From positions 1-64,000 of the forward strand of contig NZ_SSOA01000008.1 of assembly GCF_004801395.1 (NCBI RefSeq): DNA of 64,000 nt, given 5' to 3'. The stretch's first letter is position 1; each line of letters opens with the position of its first letter. The translations under genes were made by a program, and so were the position numbers. Under the pieces are notes generated by a model, which saw only the letters and a list, made by a program, of their open reading frames with translations, was not told the origin of the DNA and made no database searches. Positions 40,729-49,705 of the stretch are shown one piece after another. The DNA comes from Gillisella terrae (lineage in GTDB: Bacteria; Pseudomonadota; Alphaproteobacteria; Rhizobiales; Rhizobiaceae).

Positions 40729-43700
40729 GGGTTGGCTTTCACCTCCATGCGGCCAACGGCGGTGCGGGCATAGCGCTGCGGACGATACATATCTTCCACC
40801 GTGGCGGCTGGATGATCGTAAATGCCGGGGGTGACAGCCCGCACCACATAGGCAAGCACCATCTCGCCATTGTCCTGCCGGGTGCTATCGAGAGCCGCGA
40901 CAAAACGATCGTTGCGGAATTCCAGATGGGCGGCTTGCGTGTCGCCGATCCAGTCGAAATTGGCGAGGCTGGCGCTGCCAACCAGCGCCGGATTGTCAAT
41001 TTCAAGGCCTGCGGGCAAAAGATCGGTGATCAGCAATTGGGTTGGCAGGGGCTTGTCCTGCGTCACCTTCAGCACCACCACATAGCGCGTGTTCTGCGTG
41101 GCTTCGCTGATATTCACCGGCTCACCGTTGAGATCATAATAGCTGCGCTCAATGGTAAAGCCAGCGCTGGCTGCTGGCAGCGGATAACGCGGTGCTGCAA
41201 CCGTTGTGACCGTGGTTGTGAGCGGTTCCTGACTGGTGTTTTGCAACACAACAGGCTGTTTCACCAAGGAATCGCCTTCAATCCGCGCCCGGTACGCGCC
41301 GGTATTGACCGCACCATTGACGGTCACGCTCATGCCGTCATCGCCCTTATCAACGGCGCGGGCGGCCAGCAGCAACCATGCCTCTTCCTGGGTGCTGGTG
41401 CTATCTTTAGCGTTCCAATCCTGAATGACCGATTTGCTCAACGCCGGAATGATGGACGGAACGGGACGCGATTCGGCAGCCAGCGCCAGAATGGCAGCAC
41501 CATCGCGCAGTTGCGAACCATAATCGGAGCGCTCAAGGCTGACCGGCTTGATTGATCCTTGCTCGGACATGCTGGCGGCTTGCGCAAAAATGGTAGCTGC
41601 GCGGGCCGGATCGCCATAAAGCGACAGCGCTGCCGCCAGATGGGCTTTGGCCAGCGGCGTTGGGAAACGGTCCAGCATGGTATCGGCATAATAACGCAAA
41701 TCACTGATGGCGGCCTTGCGATTTCTGGCCAGAACATAGAGCGCATAGGCAATGTCATTGCCCTTTGTCGCCACGTCCGTCTCGTAAGACAGCTTGTTGG
41801 AGAGATTATCCAGCGCCTGCACCAGCGCATTGTCTGGCACATCAAAGCCTTTTTCACGGGCGCGGGTCAGGAAATCACTGACATAGGCATCCAGCCACAG
41901 ATCTTCCGAGCCGGGTGCCCAAAGGCCAAAGCTGCCCGCTGCGGCCTGATAGGACAGAACCCTATAGATGGCATCCTGCACCCGCCGCTTGATTTCGGCA
42001 TCATCGGGCAGACCGGCCACTGAGGCCATCTCGTTGAAATAGAGCAGGGGCAGGGCGCGGCTGGTGGTTTGCTCGGCGCAGCCGTAAGGATAGCGATCCA
42101 GACTGGTGAGCAGTGCTGCGATATCCAAACTGGCACCACGCGACACAGACAGGCTGACAGAGGCACCCTCCATGATGCTATCGGCCAACAGATCAGCATC
42201 CACTTTCAGGCTTTGGCCAGCCGCCAGCGGTAGCTCACGGCGGGTGGTAACCGGCAGCGAGGCCGGGCGCACGGGCAGATCAAGCGACTGAGAGAGCGAC
42301 AGGCCACTCGCATTGCTGAGCGCTACCGTAAGGACACCATCCCCGGTTTGAGTGGCGGTAATGGGCACGATCAGGCTTGTTTTGCCGCCAGCCGTCAAGG
42401 CAATGGTTTTTTGCGCATCCTTTGCGTCGACGCCAACTGCGGCATTGCCCGTGACAGAGAGGTTGTAATTGCCGTCTGGCGCATCGGTTGCCGCCAGATC
42501 AAGGCGCAAGCTGGAGGCATCGCCGGGGGCCAAAAAGCGCGGCAGCGAGGCGGTGACCACGACCGGATCGCGAATGATGACATCGCTTGTGGCATGGCCA
42601 ACGCCGGTGCGCGACCACGCCACCGCCATCACCCGCACCGTGCCGTTAAACTGCGGAATGTCGAATTTGACCTCTGCCTTGCCATTGCGGTCAAGCTTGA
42701 CCGGGCCGGAGAAGAAGGCCACCAGTTTTTCCTTGGGCGGGCTTGCCTGCAAGGCCATCATGCCGCCGTCGCCACCGCTGCGCAAAGCGCCGGTTTCACC
42801 CAGCGATCCATCAATGAGACGGCCATAGAGGTCGCGCATCTCAAGGCCCAATCGCCGCTGGCCAAAATACCAGCTTTCCGGGTCGGGAGCCTGATAGCGG
42901 GTGAGATTGAGAATGCCGACATCCACTGCGGCCACCATGACATAGGCGTCACTGCCGCCACCCGTCACCGACACCGGAATGGTCAGGGCTTGCCGCGGTT
43001 GCATCTGTTGCGGCGGATTGAGCTTCACCGCCAGCTTGCGCGGGCCGGGATCGATGTTGAGCCATGCCACACCAATGGAGCGGCTTGGCATGCGGCTTTC
43101 CTGCGCATCGCCGGGTCGCCACAGTGTTGCCGTGACATAGCTGCCCGCACCAAAACTCTCGGTGACCGGAATGGAAATCTCGCTATCACCCTCTGGCACG
43201 CTGGCTGTCTGGGTGGAAATCAGCGATTCCGAGCCAATGGTCAGCAAGACCTCGCCCGCAAAATGCGCAGAGATTTTCAGCTTGGCCGTGTCGCCCACCT
43301 TGTAGACGGGCTTATCGAGGGCAATCTCCAGCGCGTCTGGTGTCTCGGACGAGCTTGCCTCAACAAACCAGCCAGCGTTGAATTCTATGCTGCTTGCGGC
43401 AGCGCCCGCGCCTTGGCCATCAACCTCAAGCCGATAACGGCCCCAGTTCACCGAAACAGCTAAGTCTACGCCATCAGCGGCAATATCAACCACGCCATTG
43501 GCCACCTGTTTCGTGGTGGTGATCGGCTCATAGCGCCATGAATTGCCATCGCGATACCATTGGTAATTGCGCTCCAGCTGCACCAGCTTCCAACGGGCAC
43601 CCGTGCTGGTTTCAGGCTTGCCGTTGGCGTCCAGCGCAATCACATGGAAATGGCCGGTGGCCCCTTCGCCCAGATCGCCAGAAAATTCGGGCTTGATGCC

Positions 43701-46196
43701 AATTGCGGGCTGCTCTGTCTGCACCGGCAGGGTCAATTGCCGCTCAACGGCGCGGCCGCTGCCTTCCTTCAGGCGCACTGAGAGTGTGGCCTCCAACAGG
43801 CGGGTGGTGGAGGGCAGATCATTCAGTTGCACATTGATCGTGCCATGGCCCTTGGCATCCAGTGGCTCAAGCCCGTCGAGCGTCAGGGTGGTGTTGTCAC
43901 CTGCCTCTTCATCGGCAAGACCAAAAACGTATCCGGGCCATGACTTACTGCTGCGGGTGGGCTTGATCACCACATCGCCTTCCAGTGTCAGGCCTTCAGC
44001 TGGAGCACCATAAAGATAGCGGCCATCGACATCCACGGAAAGCGGTGTGCCGGGCGTAATCGCACTTTCCTTTGAGGTCAGATCAAACTCGATCCGGTCC
44101 GGCAGAAAATCGTCCACCAGGAAGGTTTTCTCGGCAATCGCCGCCTTTTTGGGATCGACATGGATGCCCAATGTCCATGTGCCGCGCATGACATTGCTAT
44201 CGAGCGCCAGATCGACATTGTGGCCACCAAGGCCTGCACCGGTGCTGACCACGCGACGATATTCCACGCCGTCAGGCCGGGTGAAAATAAAGGTCAGCGG
44301 CAGGCCATCAATGGCTTCCGCGCCAATATCACGAGCCAGTGCGCCCACATGCACGGTCTCGCCGGGGCGATAGATGCCGCGCTCCGTCCAGGCATAAATA
44401 TCAATGGCACCGGGGGCAGGCCTGCCGGTAACGCCGCGATCTGATAGATCAAAGCCTGCGCGGGTCATGTCCAGAAACACGTAGTCTTTGATGGGTTCTC
44501 CGGCTTTGCCGGGCTGTTCGGCGGTCAACACCGCAGGGGCAAGGGCGGCTCCGGCCCGCATCAGGCCGGGGGAGAAAATGGCGCGGCCATCGGCGTCGGT
44601 TGTGGCAGTGCCGAGGATTTCATTGTTCTTGGCCAGCAGTTTCAACTCAATACCGGCCAGCGGCTTGGCAGAGGCTAGGGAGCGGGCAAAGACATTCAGC
44701 CCGTCGGTTCCGGCAAAAGTGGACAGGCCGATGTCGGACACCAGAAACCATTGGGTGGCACGGTCGTCCCATTCATCGGACTTTCCGCTATTGGCAACTG
44801 CGGTCAGCACATAAATACCGGGCTTGCGCTCAGGCAAAACCTCGTCCACCGGAAAGCTGGTTGTCACTTCACGGTTCAGGCTGGTGGCAATGTCAATGCT
44901 GCCCTGCCAGATCAATTCACCATTGTCCTGCTCGATGCGGCTGGCGCTGTAGCCACTGAGCTGCGACAAAAACTGCGAATTGGTCATCAGCGGCGCAATG
45001 GCGCGATCACCGATGCGATAGAGCTTGAGATTGGCGCGATCCGTGTTCACCGACACCAGCGGAATGCCATGGCGGGCCGACGATGGCAGGACAAAATGGT
45101 CGCCGGTAAAGCGCACACTTGGGCTGCGGTCCCGCACATAGACCTGAATATCGGTCTTGGCAGTCAGTGGCTCATCCACGGAGGATGGCAGGCCTTCCCG
45201 CAATGAAATGGTATATCGCTTGCCATAGTCCAGCCCTTCCACGCAAAGCTGGCTGCCTTTGACCTCCATGGATTTTGGCGGCTGGCCATCCACAGTCACA
45301 TAGGGTGTGTAATCGGTGCCCCGGGCAATCAGCGGATCGGAAAACTGGATGCAGGCGCGCGGAGATGCGCCATCGGCATCGACACTGTTGCCAGTGATGC
45401 GAAACCCCTTGGTGGATTTTAAAAGAAGATAGGCAGCACGCACAGAGGGGTTGGCATTCAGCTCCAGGCTGGCCTTATAGGCGCTTAAGCTTGCGCGATA
45501 GTTTTCATTGCCTTCCAGCCCCTTGGCCATCACCGCCAGCGCGGTGGCGCGCACTTTGGCATTGCGGGTCAGATCATAGCCGATGATGGCGGCATAGAGG
45601 CCCTGATTGGCGAGGTCGCGATTGTTTTTGATAGCATTTCCGGCGCGGGCAGCATCAATCCAAAGGGTGGCATCATCAGGGGCAATCAGCAGGGCTGAGA
45701 GAAAATCGCTCAAGGCGTCTTGCGCCTTACCGGCACTGAGTTTGCCATAGGCCTGCCCCATCAGGGTGTTGAGGCCAAGCTCCGAGGCGGTGGCTGTCTG
45801 TGGCAGATTTTCGCGAAAATCCTTGGCCTGCTGGCGCAAATCATCGGAAATAAAATCAAGCTTGGGCGCGCGGCCAAGATCTGGCTGCGCATCTTTGAGC
45901 ACCACTTTGCCAGCAACGGCACCGGCAAAGCTGTTCAGCGTGTTGAAATCGGATTTGAGAAAGCACCAGCGGGCTTTGACATTATAGGTAAAGGCGCGGC
46001 AGGATTTGTCATCAACACAAGCGGTTTGGCATTGGGCCTGGGTGACATTTTGCAAGGTGCGAAGGTCAAACCCAGCATAGTCGCTATCGACTGTTGTTTC
46101 GACGATCCGGCTTTGATCTGCGGCCATAACAGGTTGGGTTTGCAGAGCGGAGATTACCACAAATCCCGCAATGGCCAATTTCAGATATGTGAACAC
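40725..46196 (-). CDS. Bacterial alpha-2-macroglobulin with N-terminal PAN/Apple domain
   Basis: An 1823-aa periplasmic protease trap. It has a signal peptide (about 1-25, ending VMAADQ), a cysteine-rich PAN/Apple-like domain (about 30-98; four cysteines in TQAQCQTACVDDKSCRAFTY and RWCFLKSD), MG and bait-region domains, and the thioester motif GCAEQT with Cys1373. It lacks an obvious lipobox, so it should be soluble or held by pairing. Bacterial A2Ms are thought to trap attacking proteases while the partner PBP1C repairs the wall. GTG start with GGGGAG seven bases upstream. Longer than the E. coli YfhM (about 1650 aa) because of the extra N-terminal domain. Confidence 0.92.
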   Translation of the reverse strand: MFTYLKLAIAGFVVISALQTQPVMAADQSRIVETTVDSDYAGFDLRTLQNVTQAQCQTACVDDKSCRAFTYNVKARWCFLKSDFNTLNSFAGAVAGKVVLKDAQPDLGRAPKLDFISDDLRQQAKDFRENLPQTATASELGLNTLMGQAYGKLSAGKAQDALSDFLSALLIAPDDATLWIDAARAGNAIKNNRDLANQGLYAAIIGYDLTRNAKVRATALAVMAKGLEGNENYRASLSAYKASLELNANPSVRAAYLLLKSTKGFRITGNSVDADGASPRACIQFSDPLIARGTDYTPYVTVDGQPPKSMEVKGSQLCVEGLDYGKRYTISLREGLPSSVDEPLTAKTDIQVYVRDRSPSVRFTGDHFVLPSSARHGIPLVSVNTDRANLKLYRIGDRAIAPLMTNSQFLSQLSGYSASRIEQDNGELIWQGSIDIATSLNREVTTSFPVDEVLPERKPGIYVLTAVANSGKSDEWDDRATQWFLVSDIGLSTFAGTDGLNVFARSLASAKPLAGIELKLLAKNNEILGTATTDADGRAIFSPGLMRAGAALAPAVLTAEQPGKAGEPIKDYVFLDMTRAGFDLSDRGVTGRPAPGAIDIYAWTERGIYRPGETVHVGALARDIGAEAIDGLPLTFIFTRPDGVEYRRVVSTGAGLGGHNVDLALDSNVMRGTWTLGIHVDPKKAAIAEKTFLVDDFLPDRIEFDLTSKESAITPGTPLSVDVDGRYLYGAPAEGLTLEGDVVIKPTRSSKSWPGYVFGLADEEAGDNTTLTLDGLEPLDAKGHGTINVQLNDLPSTTRLLEATLSVRLKEGSGRAVERQLTLPVQTEQPAIGIKPEFSGDLGEGATGHFHVIALDANGKPETSTGARWKLVQLERNYQWYRDGNSWRYEPITTTKQVANGVVDIAADGVDLAVSVNWGRYRLEVDGQGAGAAASSIEFNAGWFVEASSSETPDALEIALDKPVYKVGDTAKLKISAHFAGEVLLTIGSESLISTQTASVPEGDSEISIPVTESFGAGSYVTATLWRPGDAQESRMPSRSIGVAWLNIDPGPRKLAVKLNPPQQMQPRQALTIPVSVTGGGSDAYVMVAAVDVGILNLTRYQAPDPESWYFGQRRLGLEMRDLYGRLIDGSLGETGALRSGGDGGMMALQASPPKEKLVAFFSGPVKLDRNGKAEVKFDIPQFNGTVRVMAVAWSRTGVGHATSDVIIRDPVVVTASLPRFLAPGDASSLRLDLAATDAPDGNYNLSVTGNAAVGVDAKDAQKTIALTAGGKTSLIVPITATQTGDGVLTVALSNASGLSLSQSLDLPVRPASLPVTTRRELPLAAGQSLKVDADLLADSIMEGASVSLSVSRGASLDIAALLTSLDRYPYGCAEQTTSRALPLLYFNEMASVAGLPDDAEIKRRVQDAIYRVLSYQAAAGSFGLWAPGSEDLWLDAYVSDFLTRAREKGFDVPDNALVQALDNLSNKLSYETDVATKGNDIAYALYVLARNRKAAISDLRYYADTMLDRFPTPLAKAHLAAALSLYGDPARAATIFAQAASMSEQGSIKPVSLERSDYGSQLRDGAAILALAAESRPVPSIIPALSKSVIQDWNAKDSTSTQEEAWLLLAARAVDKGDDGMSVTVNGAVNTGAYRARIEGDSLVKQPVVLQNTSQEPLTTTVTTVAAPRYPLPAASAGFTIERSYYDLNGEPVNISEATQNTRYVVVLKVTQDKPLPTQLLITDLLPAGLEIDNPALVGSASLANFDWIGDTQAAHLEFRNDRFVAALDSTRQDNGEMVLAYVVRAVTPGIYDHPAATVEDMYRPQRYARTAVGRMEVKANP

Positions 46197-46220
46197 GCCC
46201 AGGCTCCCCGTACCTGCACC

Positions 46221-46322
46221 ACAGCAACGTTCGCCCCCAAAAGGCGCACAAAGCTTCGCTGTAGCACTCTATTTGCTGCATATTTTCGCCGTAAATCGAT
46301 TCCCGTTTAAGGACTTATGCAG
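46221..46322. repeat. Mosaic palindromic repeat (RIME-like), diverged copy
   Basis: ACAGC...AAGGCGC...TTCGCTGTAGC followed by TTGCTGCATATTTTCG...GGACTTATGCAG. Same modules and order as 37515-37616, between the macroglobulin start and the MFS gene end. Confidence 0.65.
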
Positions 46323-46366
46323 GACCAGTCATCGGCAAAATACTCTTCTTTTTTAACCGATTGGTG

Positions 46367-47638
46367 TCAATTGTCTTTTTCGGTTGTTGTCACATTCACA
46401 TGCAGATTTCGGCCTGCCCGCCAGCCATGCCACGCAGCACCCAGACCAAGCGCCAGAAACAGCAGAGCAGAGGCGTTAAAACTGCCGGTGAAAGCGCGGA
46501 TCAGCCCCACCAGAAGCGGGCCAATGGCAGCCAGACAATAGCCGACAAATTGCGCCATGCCAGATAGATGAGCGGCAATCTGCGGGCTGCCGGAGCGCAG
46601 CACAATGGTGGTCATGGCCAGTGCAATCAGACTGCCCTGGCCGACCCCTTGCAGGATGGCCCAGAGCCAGACGGTTTCGAGCGGCGCAAACAACAATCCG
46701 AACAGGGCAATCACCGCGACAAAAACAAAGGTGGCGTTGACCAATCGCTGATCTTTGCCGCGCACCGCCAATTGCGGCGCGATAATACAGGCGGCTGCCT
46801 GCACCATGACGGAGACCGACACAATACCCCCAGCGGTGACGCCATCCAGCCCGCGCTCGCGCAAAATCGGCACCAGCCAGCCAAACACGCAATAGGCCAA
46901 GGCCGATTGCAGGCCGGTGAACAGCGTGACATTCCATGCCAGCCGATCCTGCCACAGGCCTTTTACGCTGACGCGTATTTTCGCGCGTCTGGCATGGGTG
47001 GAAAAATTTTGCGGCAGCCACAGCAAAAACACCAAAAGGGCAGGCAGCGCCCAGATGGCAAGCCCAATGGAGTAGGAGCCGCTGGCATCCTTGATGGGCA
47101 AGGTGAGCCCGGCAGCCGCTGCGGCCCCACCACACAGGGCCATGGTGTAAAAGCCGGTCATCAGGGCTGTGCGGTTGGCAAAATCACGCTTGACCAATCC
47201 GGGCAGCAGCACATTGCCCACCGCAATGCAGCCACCGGCAAGGGCGGTTCCCAAAAACAGGGGTGTTGCCGCATGCAAGCCGCGCAAAGCGGTGCCGATG
47301 GTGAGCAGCAACATCATGACGCCCAGCGTTTTTTCTGCGCCAAACCGATCGGCAAGGCGTGGAGCGAGTGGTGAGAAGACGCCGAGGCAGACCACGGGCA
47401 AGGTTGTCAGCAGACTTGCGCCAAAGGCGGAAAGGCCGATCTGGTCGCGTATTTCGGGCAAAAGCGTGGAGGCGCTGGAAAACAGCGGGCGCAGATTAAA
47501 GGCAATCAACACAAGACTGATGCCGAGGATGATCCGCGAAAAGCGCGAGCGCGTCGCAGACACAGCGGGCACCTCATCGGGTTCGGCGTCGATCAAAAGC
47601 TCATCACCAAGGTCGAGCGTATCATGGGGCTGAGGCAT
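46367..47638 (-). CDS. MFS transporter, CynX/NimT-like
   Basis: A 423-aa, twelve-helix permease. The first helix is LGISLVLIAFNLRPLFSSAS, the FNLRP sequence being typical of the CynX/NimT (cyanate/nitroimidazole) subgroup, followed by the loop motif LAPRLADRFGAEKTLG. I start at the ATG at 47638, which overlaps the stop of the YbaN-family gene (TAATG); the open frame upstream has no membrane features. Substrate unknown. Confidence 0.88.
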   Translation of the reverse strand: MPQPHDTLDLGDELLIDAEPDEVPAVSATRSRFSRIILGISLVLIAFNLRPLFSSASTLLPEIRDQIGLSAFGASLLTTLPVVCLGVFSPLAPRLADRFGAEKTLGVMMLLLTIGTALRGLHAATPLFLGTALAGGCIAVGNVLLPGLVKRDFANRTALMTGFYTMALCGGAAAAAGLTLPIKDASGSYSIGLAIWALPALLVFLLWLPQNFSTHARRAKIRVSVKGLWQDRLAWNVTLFTGLQSALAYCVFGWLVPILRERGLDGVTAGGIVSVSVMVQAAACIIAPQLAVRGKDQRLVNATFVFVAVIALFGLLFAPLETVWLWAILQGVGQGSLIALAMTTIVLRSGSPQIAAHLSGMAQFVGYCLAAIGPLLVGLIRAFTGSFNASALLFLALGLGAAWHGWRAGRNLHVNVTTTEKDN

Positions 47639-48033
47639 TAATCGCGGCTTTCCGATGGAGTGTCTTGCGGTGTTGGTTGTGGTGCGGGCCGTGTTAGCAC
47701 AAAAGTGGCGGAGGCGGCCAGAATGGTGGCGGTCAGAATGCGCACCCACAGCGGGGCGGAGGAGAAAAACCACATGACGCCAAGGCTGAGCGCCATCATT
47801 GAAACGGCGAGGATCTTGGCGCGTCTGGAAATCGCACCCTGTTTGCGCCAATCCATCAACGGTTGGCCAAAGCGGGGATGATCGAGCAACCAGCGCTCAA
47901 AGCGCGGCGAGGAGCGGGCAAACAGACCTGCGGCAAGAATCATGAACGGCGTGGTGGGCAAGAGCGGCAGAAAAATGCCAATCACGCCAAGCGCCACAAA
48001 AAACCAGCCAAGAGCAAACAACACCAGCCGCAT
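47638..48033 (-). CDS. YbaN-family (DUF454) inner-membrane protein
   Basis: A 131-aa protein with about three to four helices. It opens MRLVLFALGWFFVALGVIGIFLPLLPTTPFMILAA, the LPLLPTTPF motif that defines the family, and carries ARSSPRFERWLLDHPRFG. GGGAGG lies four bases before the ATG at 48033. No function is established for the family. Coupled to the MFS gene by a TAATG overlap. Confidence 0.85.
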   Translation of the reverse strand: MRLVLFALGWFFVALGVIGIFLPLLPTTPFMILAAGLFARSSPRFERWLLDHPRFGQPLMDWRKQGAISRRAKILAVSMMALSLGVMWFFSSAPLWVRILTATILAASATFVLTRPAPQPTPQDTPSESRD

Positions 48034-48108
48034 TGTGCCTCCCAAAACGATACTGCCACCGGCTTTGAGGGGCCGGTGGCAGTGCATAGCACAGGTTTTG
48101 GTTTCAGG

Positions 48109-48756
48109 TTAGCCCTTGTGGGCTGCAACCGCTGCGTCATAGGCGGCCACTAGCTTGGCAGCTCTCGCCTTGACCACATCGGCCTTGTCGCCGGGCTTAT
48201 AGAGGCTGGTGCCAATACCAAAGGCGCGGGCTCCGGCCTTGAGGTAATCGCCAAAATTGCTTTCACCCACGCCGCCCACGGCACCCAGCGGAATATGCGG
48301 TGGCAAAATCGCCTTGATGGCGTTGATGCCGCTTGGACCCAGCACGCTGGCGGGGAAGAATTTGATGGCGGAAGCACCCGCCTTGATGGCAGAAAGCGCC
48401 TCAGTAGGCGTAAACGCACCGGGCATGGAGACCATGCCAAGCCGTGCAGCCTGACCAATCACCGATGGGTCGGTGTTGGGTGTGACCACCAGATTGCCGC
48501 CGACATTGTGCAACTCTTCAACCGAGCCGGGCTCCAGAACGGTGCCTGCCCCAATCAGAATTTCGCTTGGTGCCAGCTTGCGGGCCTTTTCAATCGAAAC
48601 AAAAGGTTCTGGCGAATTCAGCGGCACTTCAATGGCCTCAAAACCTTCTTCCAGCAGGGCTTCCACCACGCTTTCAATGTCAGCCGGGCCGATGCCGCGC
48701 AAAATCGCGACCAGTTCGCGCTTGAGGGTGGGCCATGGAACAATGGGAGAGGTCAT
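48109..48756 (-). CDS. dgoA: 2-dehydro-3-deoxy-6-phosphogalactonate aldolase
   Basis: A 215-aa class I aldolase. Key segments are LVAILRGI, the Glu in AIEVPLNSP, IGAGTVL and the Schiff-base lysine in GASAIKFFPAS. The PLNSP wording matches DgoA rather than the Entner-Doudoroff Eda. It cleaves KDPGal to pyruvate and glyceraldehyde 3-phosphate. It is 5 bp behind dgoK and ends the catabolic operon. Confidence 0.92.
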   Translation of the reverse strand: MTSPIVPWPTLKRELVAILRGIGPADIESVVEALLEEGFEAIEVPLNSPEPFVSIEKARKLAPSEILIGAGTVLEPGSVEELHNVGGNLVVTPNTDPSVIGQAARLGMVSMPGAFTPTEALSAIKAGASAIKFFPASVLGPSGINAIKAILPPHIPLGAVGGVGESNFGDYLKAGARAFGIGTSLYKPGDKADVVKARAAKLVAAYDAAVAAHKG

Positions 48757-48761
48757 GGGTA

Positions 48762-49694
48762 TTATCCTACAAAAAGATGTTGGGCGGCCGCAAACAGGCC
48801 GTTGCGAACCAGCGCACTGCCATCAAGGCTTTGCGCCTTGGCACCAGCCAGCGTGAGAGCGCGAATATAAAGCGCTGACAATGATTTGGAAGCCACGATA
48901 TGCACGGTTTTGCCGGAGGCGTAAAATTGTCGCATCCCGGCAATTTCTGCGCCGATCAACAGACCAGACAGACGGCTGGCGGCTTCATTCGGCTCCGGAG
49001 TGGATAGCAAACCGCCAGCACGGATCGAAAACAGGCTGGTGGTCAGCGAAAAGCCATCGCTCAATGCTTCAGCAACGGCGGCATCAAATGCCGCTTCATG
49101 GGTAGAGTGGTCGCCATCCTGTGGAATGGAAAGACGCAGGATCGATTGTTTGGACAGCAGATCAAACATCTCGCCCGTCATGGCGGTGCGAAAGCGTTTG
49201 ACCACGCCATCGTCCAGATCCACCCATTTGCAATGGGTGCCGGGCATGCAGATGATGCCAGACGCTATGCCGCCAGCAACAACGCCTGCCAGCTGGGTTT
49301 CTTCGCCGCGCATCACATCAAACGGACCGGTGTCTTTCTGGCAAACACCGGGAAGAATGAAGACCTTGCGCGATGCTTTGGGCGAAACGGTATGCAGGTG
49401 CAGACCGGAAAGCGCAGTGGGCGTTTCCACATAGGGTGCTTCCAGCCATCCGGCCCGTGCGCCAGCCATGCCCGCGATCACCACGGGCAGATCGTCAGGC
49501 GCATTCAGCGCCTGAAGATTGTCTTCCAAAACGGTGGCAAACCGATTGTCTGCCGCGCAGGCTGACATGCCGTCTGCGGATTGGCGCTCGCCAAGGATTA
49601 CCCCTTCAGCGTCCACCAGCCACAGACGAAAATTGCTGGTGCCCCAATCCACCAGAGCGGCAAAGGGGGCGTTTTGTGTGTTCATGTCAGCCAT
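48762..49694 (-). CDS. dgoK: 2-dehydro-3-deoxygalactonokinase
   Basis: A 310-aa kinase of the ASKHA fold. The nucleotide-binding start is ALVDWGTSNFRLWLVD, and GIICMPGTHCKWVDL together with GLLIGAEIAG are typical of DgoK. It phosphorylates 2-keto-3-deoxygalactonate for the aldolase DgoA next door. It lies 11 bp after the dehydrogenase gene. Confidence 0.92.
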   Translation of the reverse strand: MADMNTQNAPFAALVDWGTSNFRLWLVDAEGVILGERQSADGMSACAADNRFATVLEDNLQALNAPDDLPVVIAGMAGARAGWLEAPYVETPTALSGLHLHTVSPKASRKVFILPGVCQKDTGPFDVMRGEETQLAGVVAGGIASGIICMPGTHCKWVDLDDGVVKRFRTAMTGEMFDLLSKQSILRLSIPQDGDHSTHEAAFDAAVAEALSDGFSLTTSLFSIRAGGLLSTPEPNEAASRLSGLLIGAEIAGMRQFYASGKTVHIVASKSLSALYIRALTLAGAKAQSLDGSALVRNGLFAAAQHLFVG

Positions 49695-49705
49695 GCGAAT
49701 AACCG

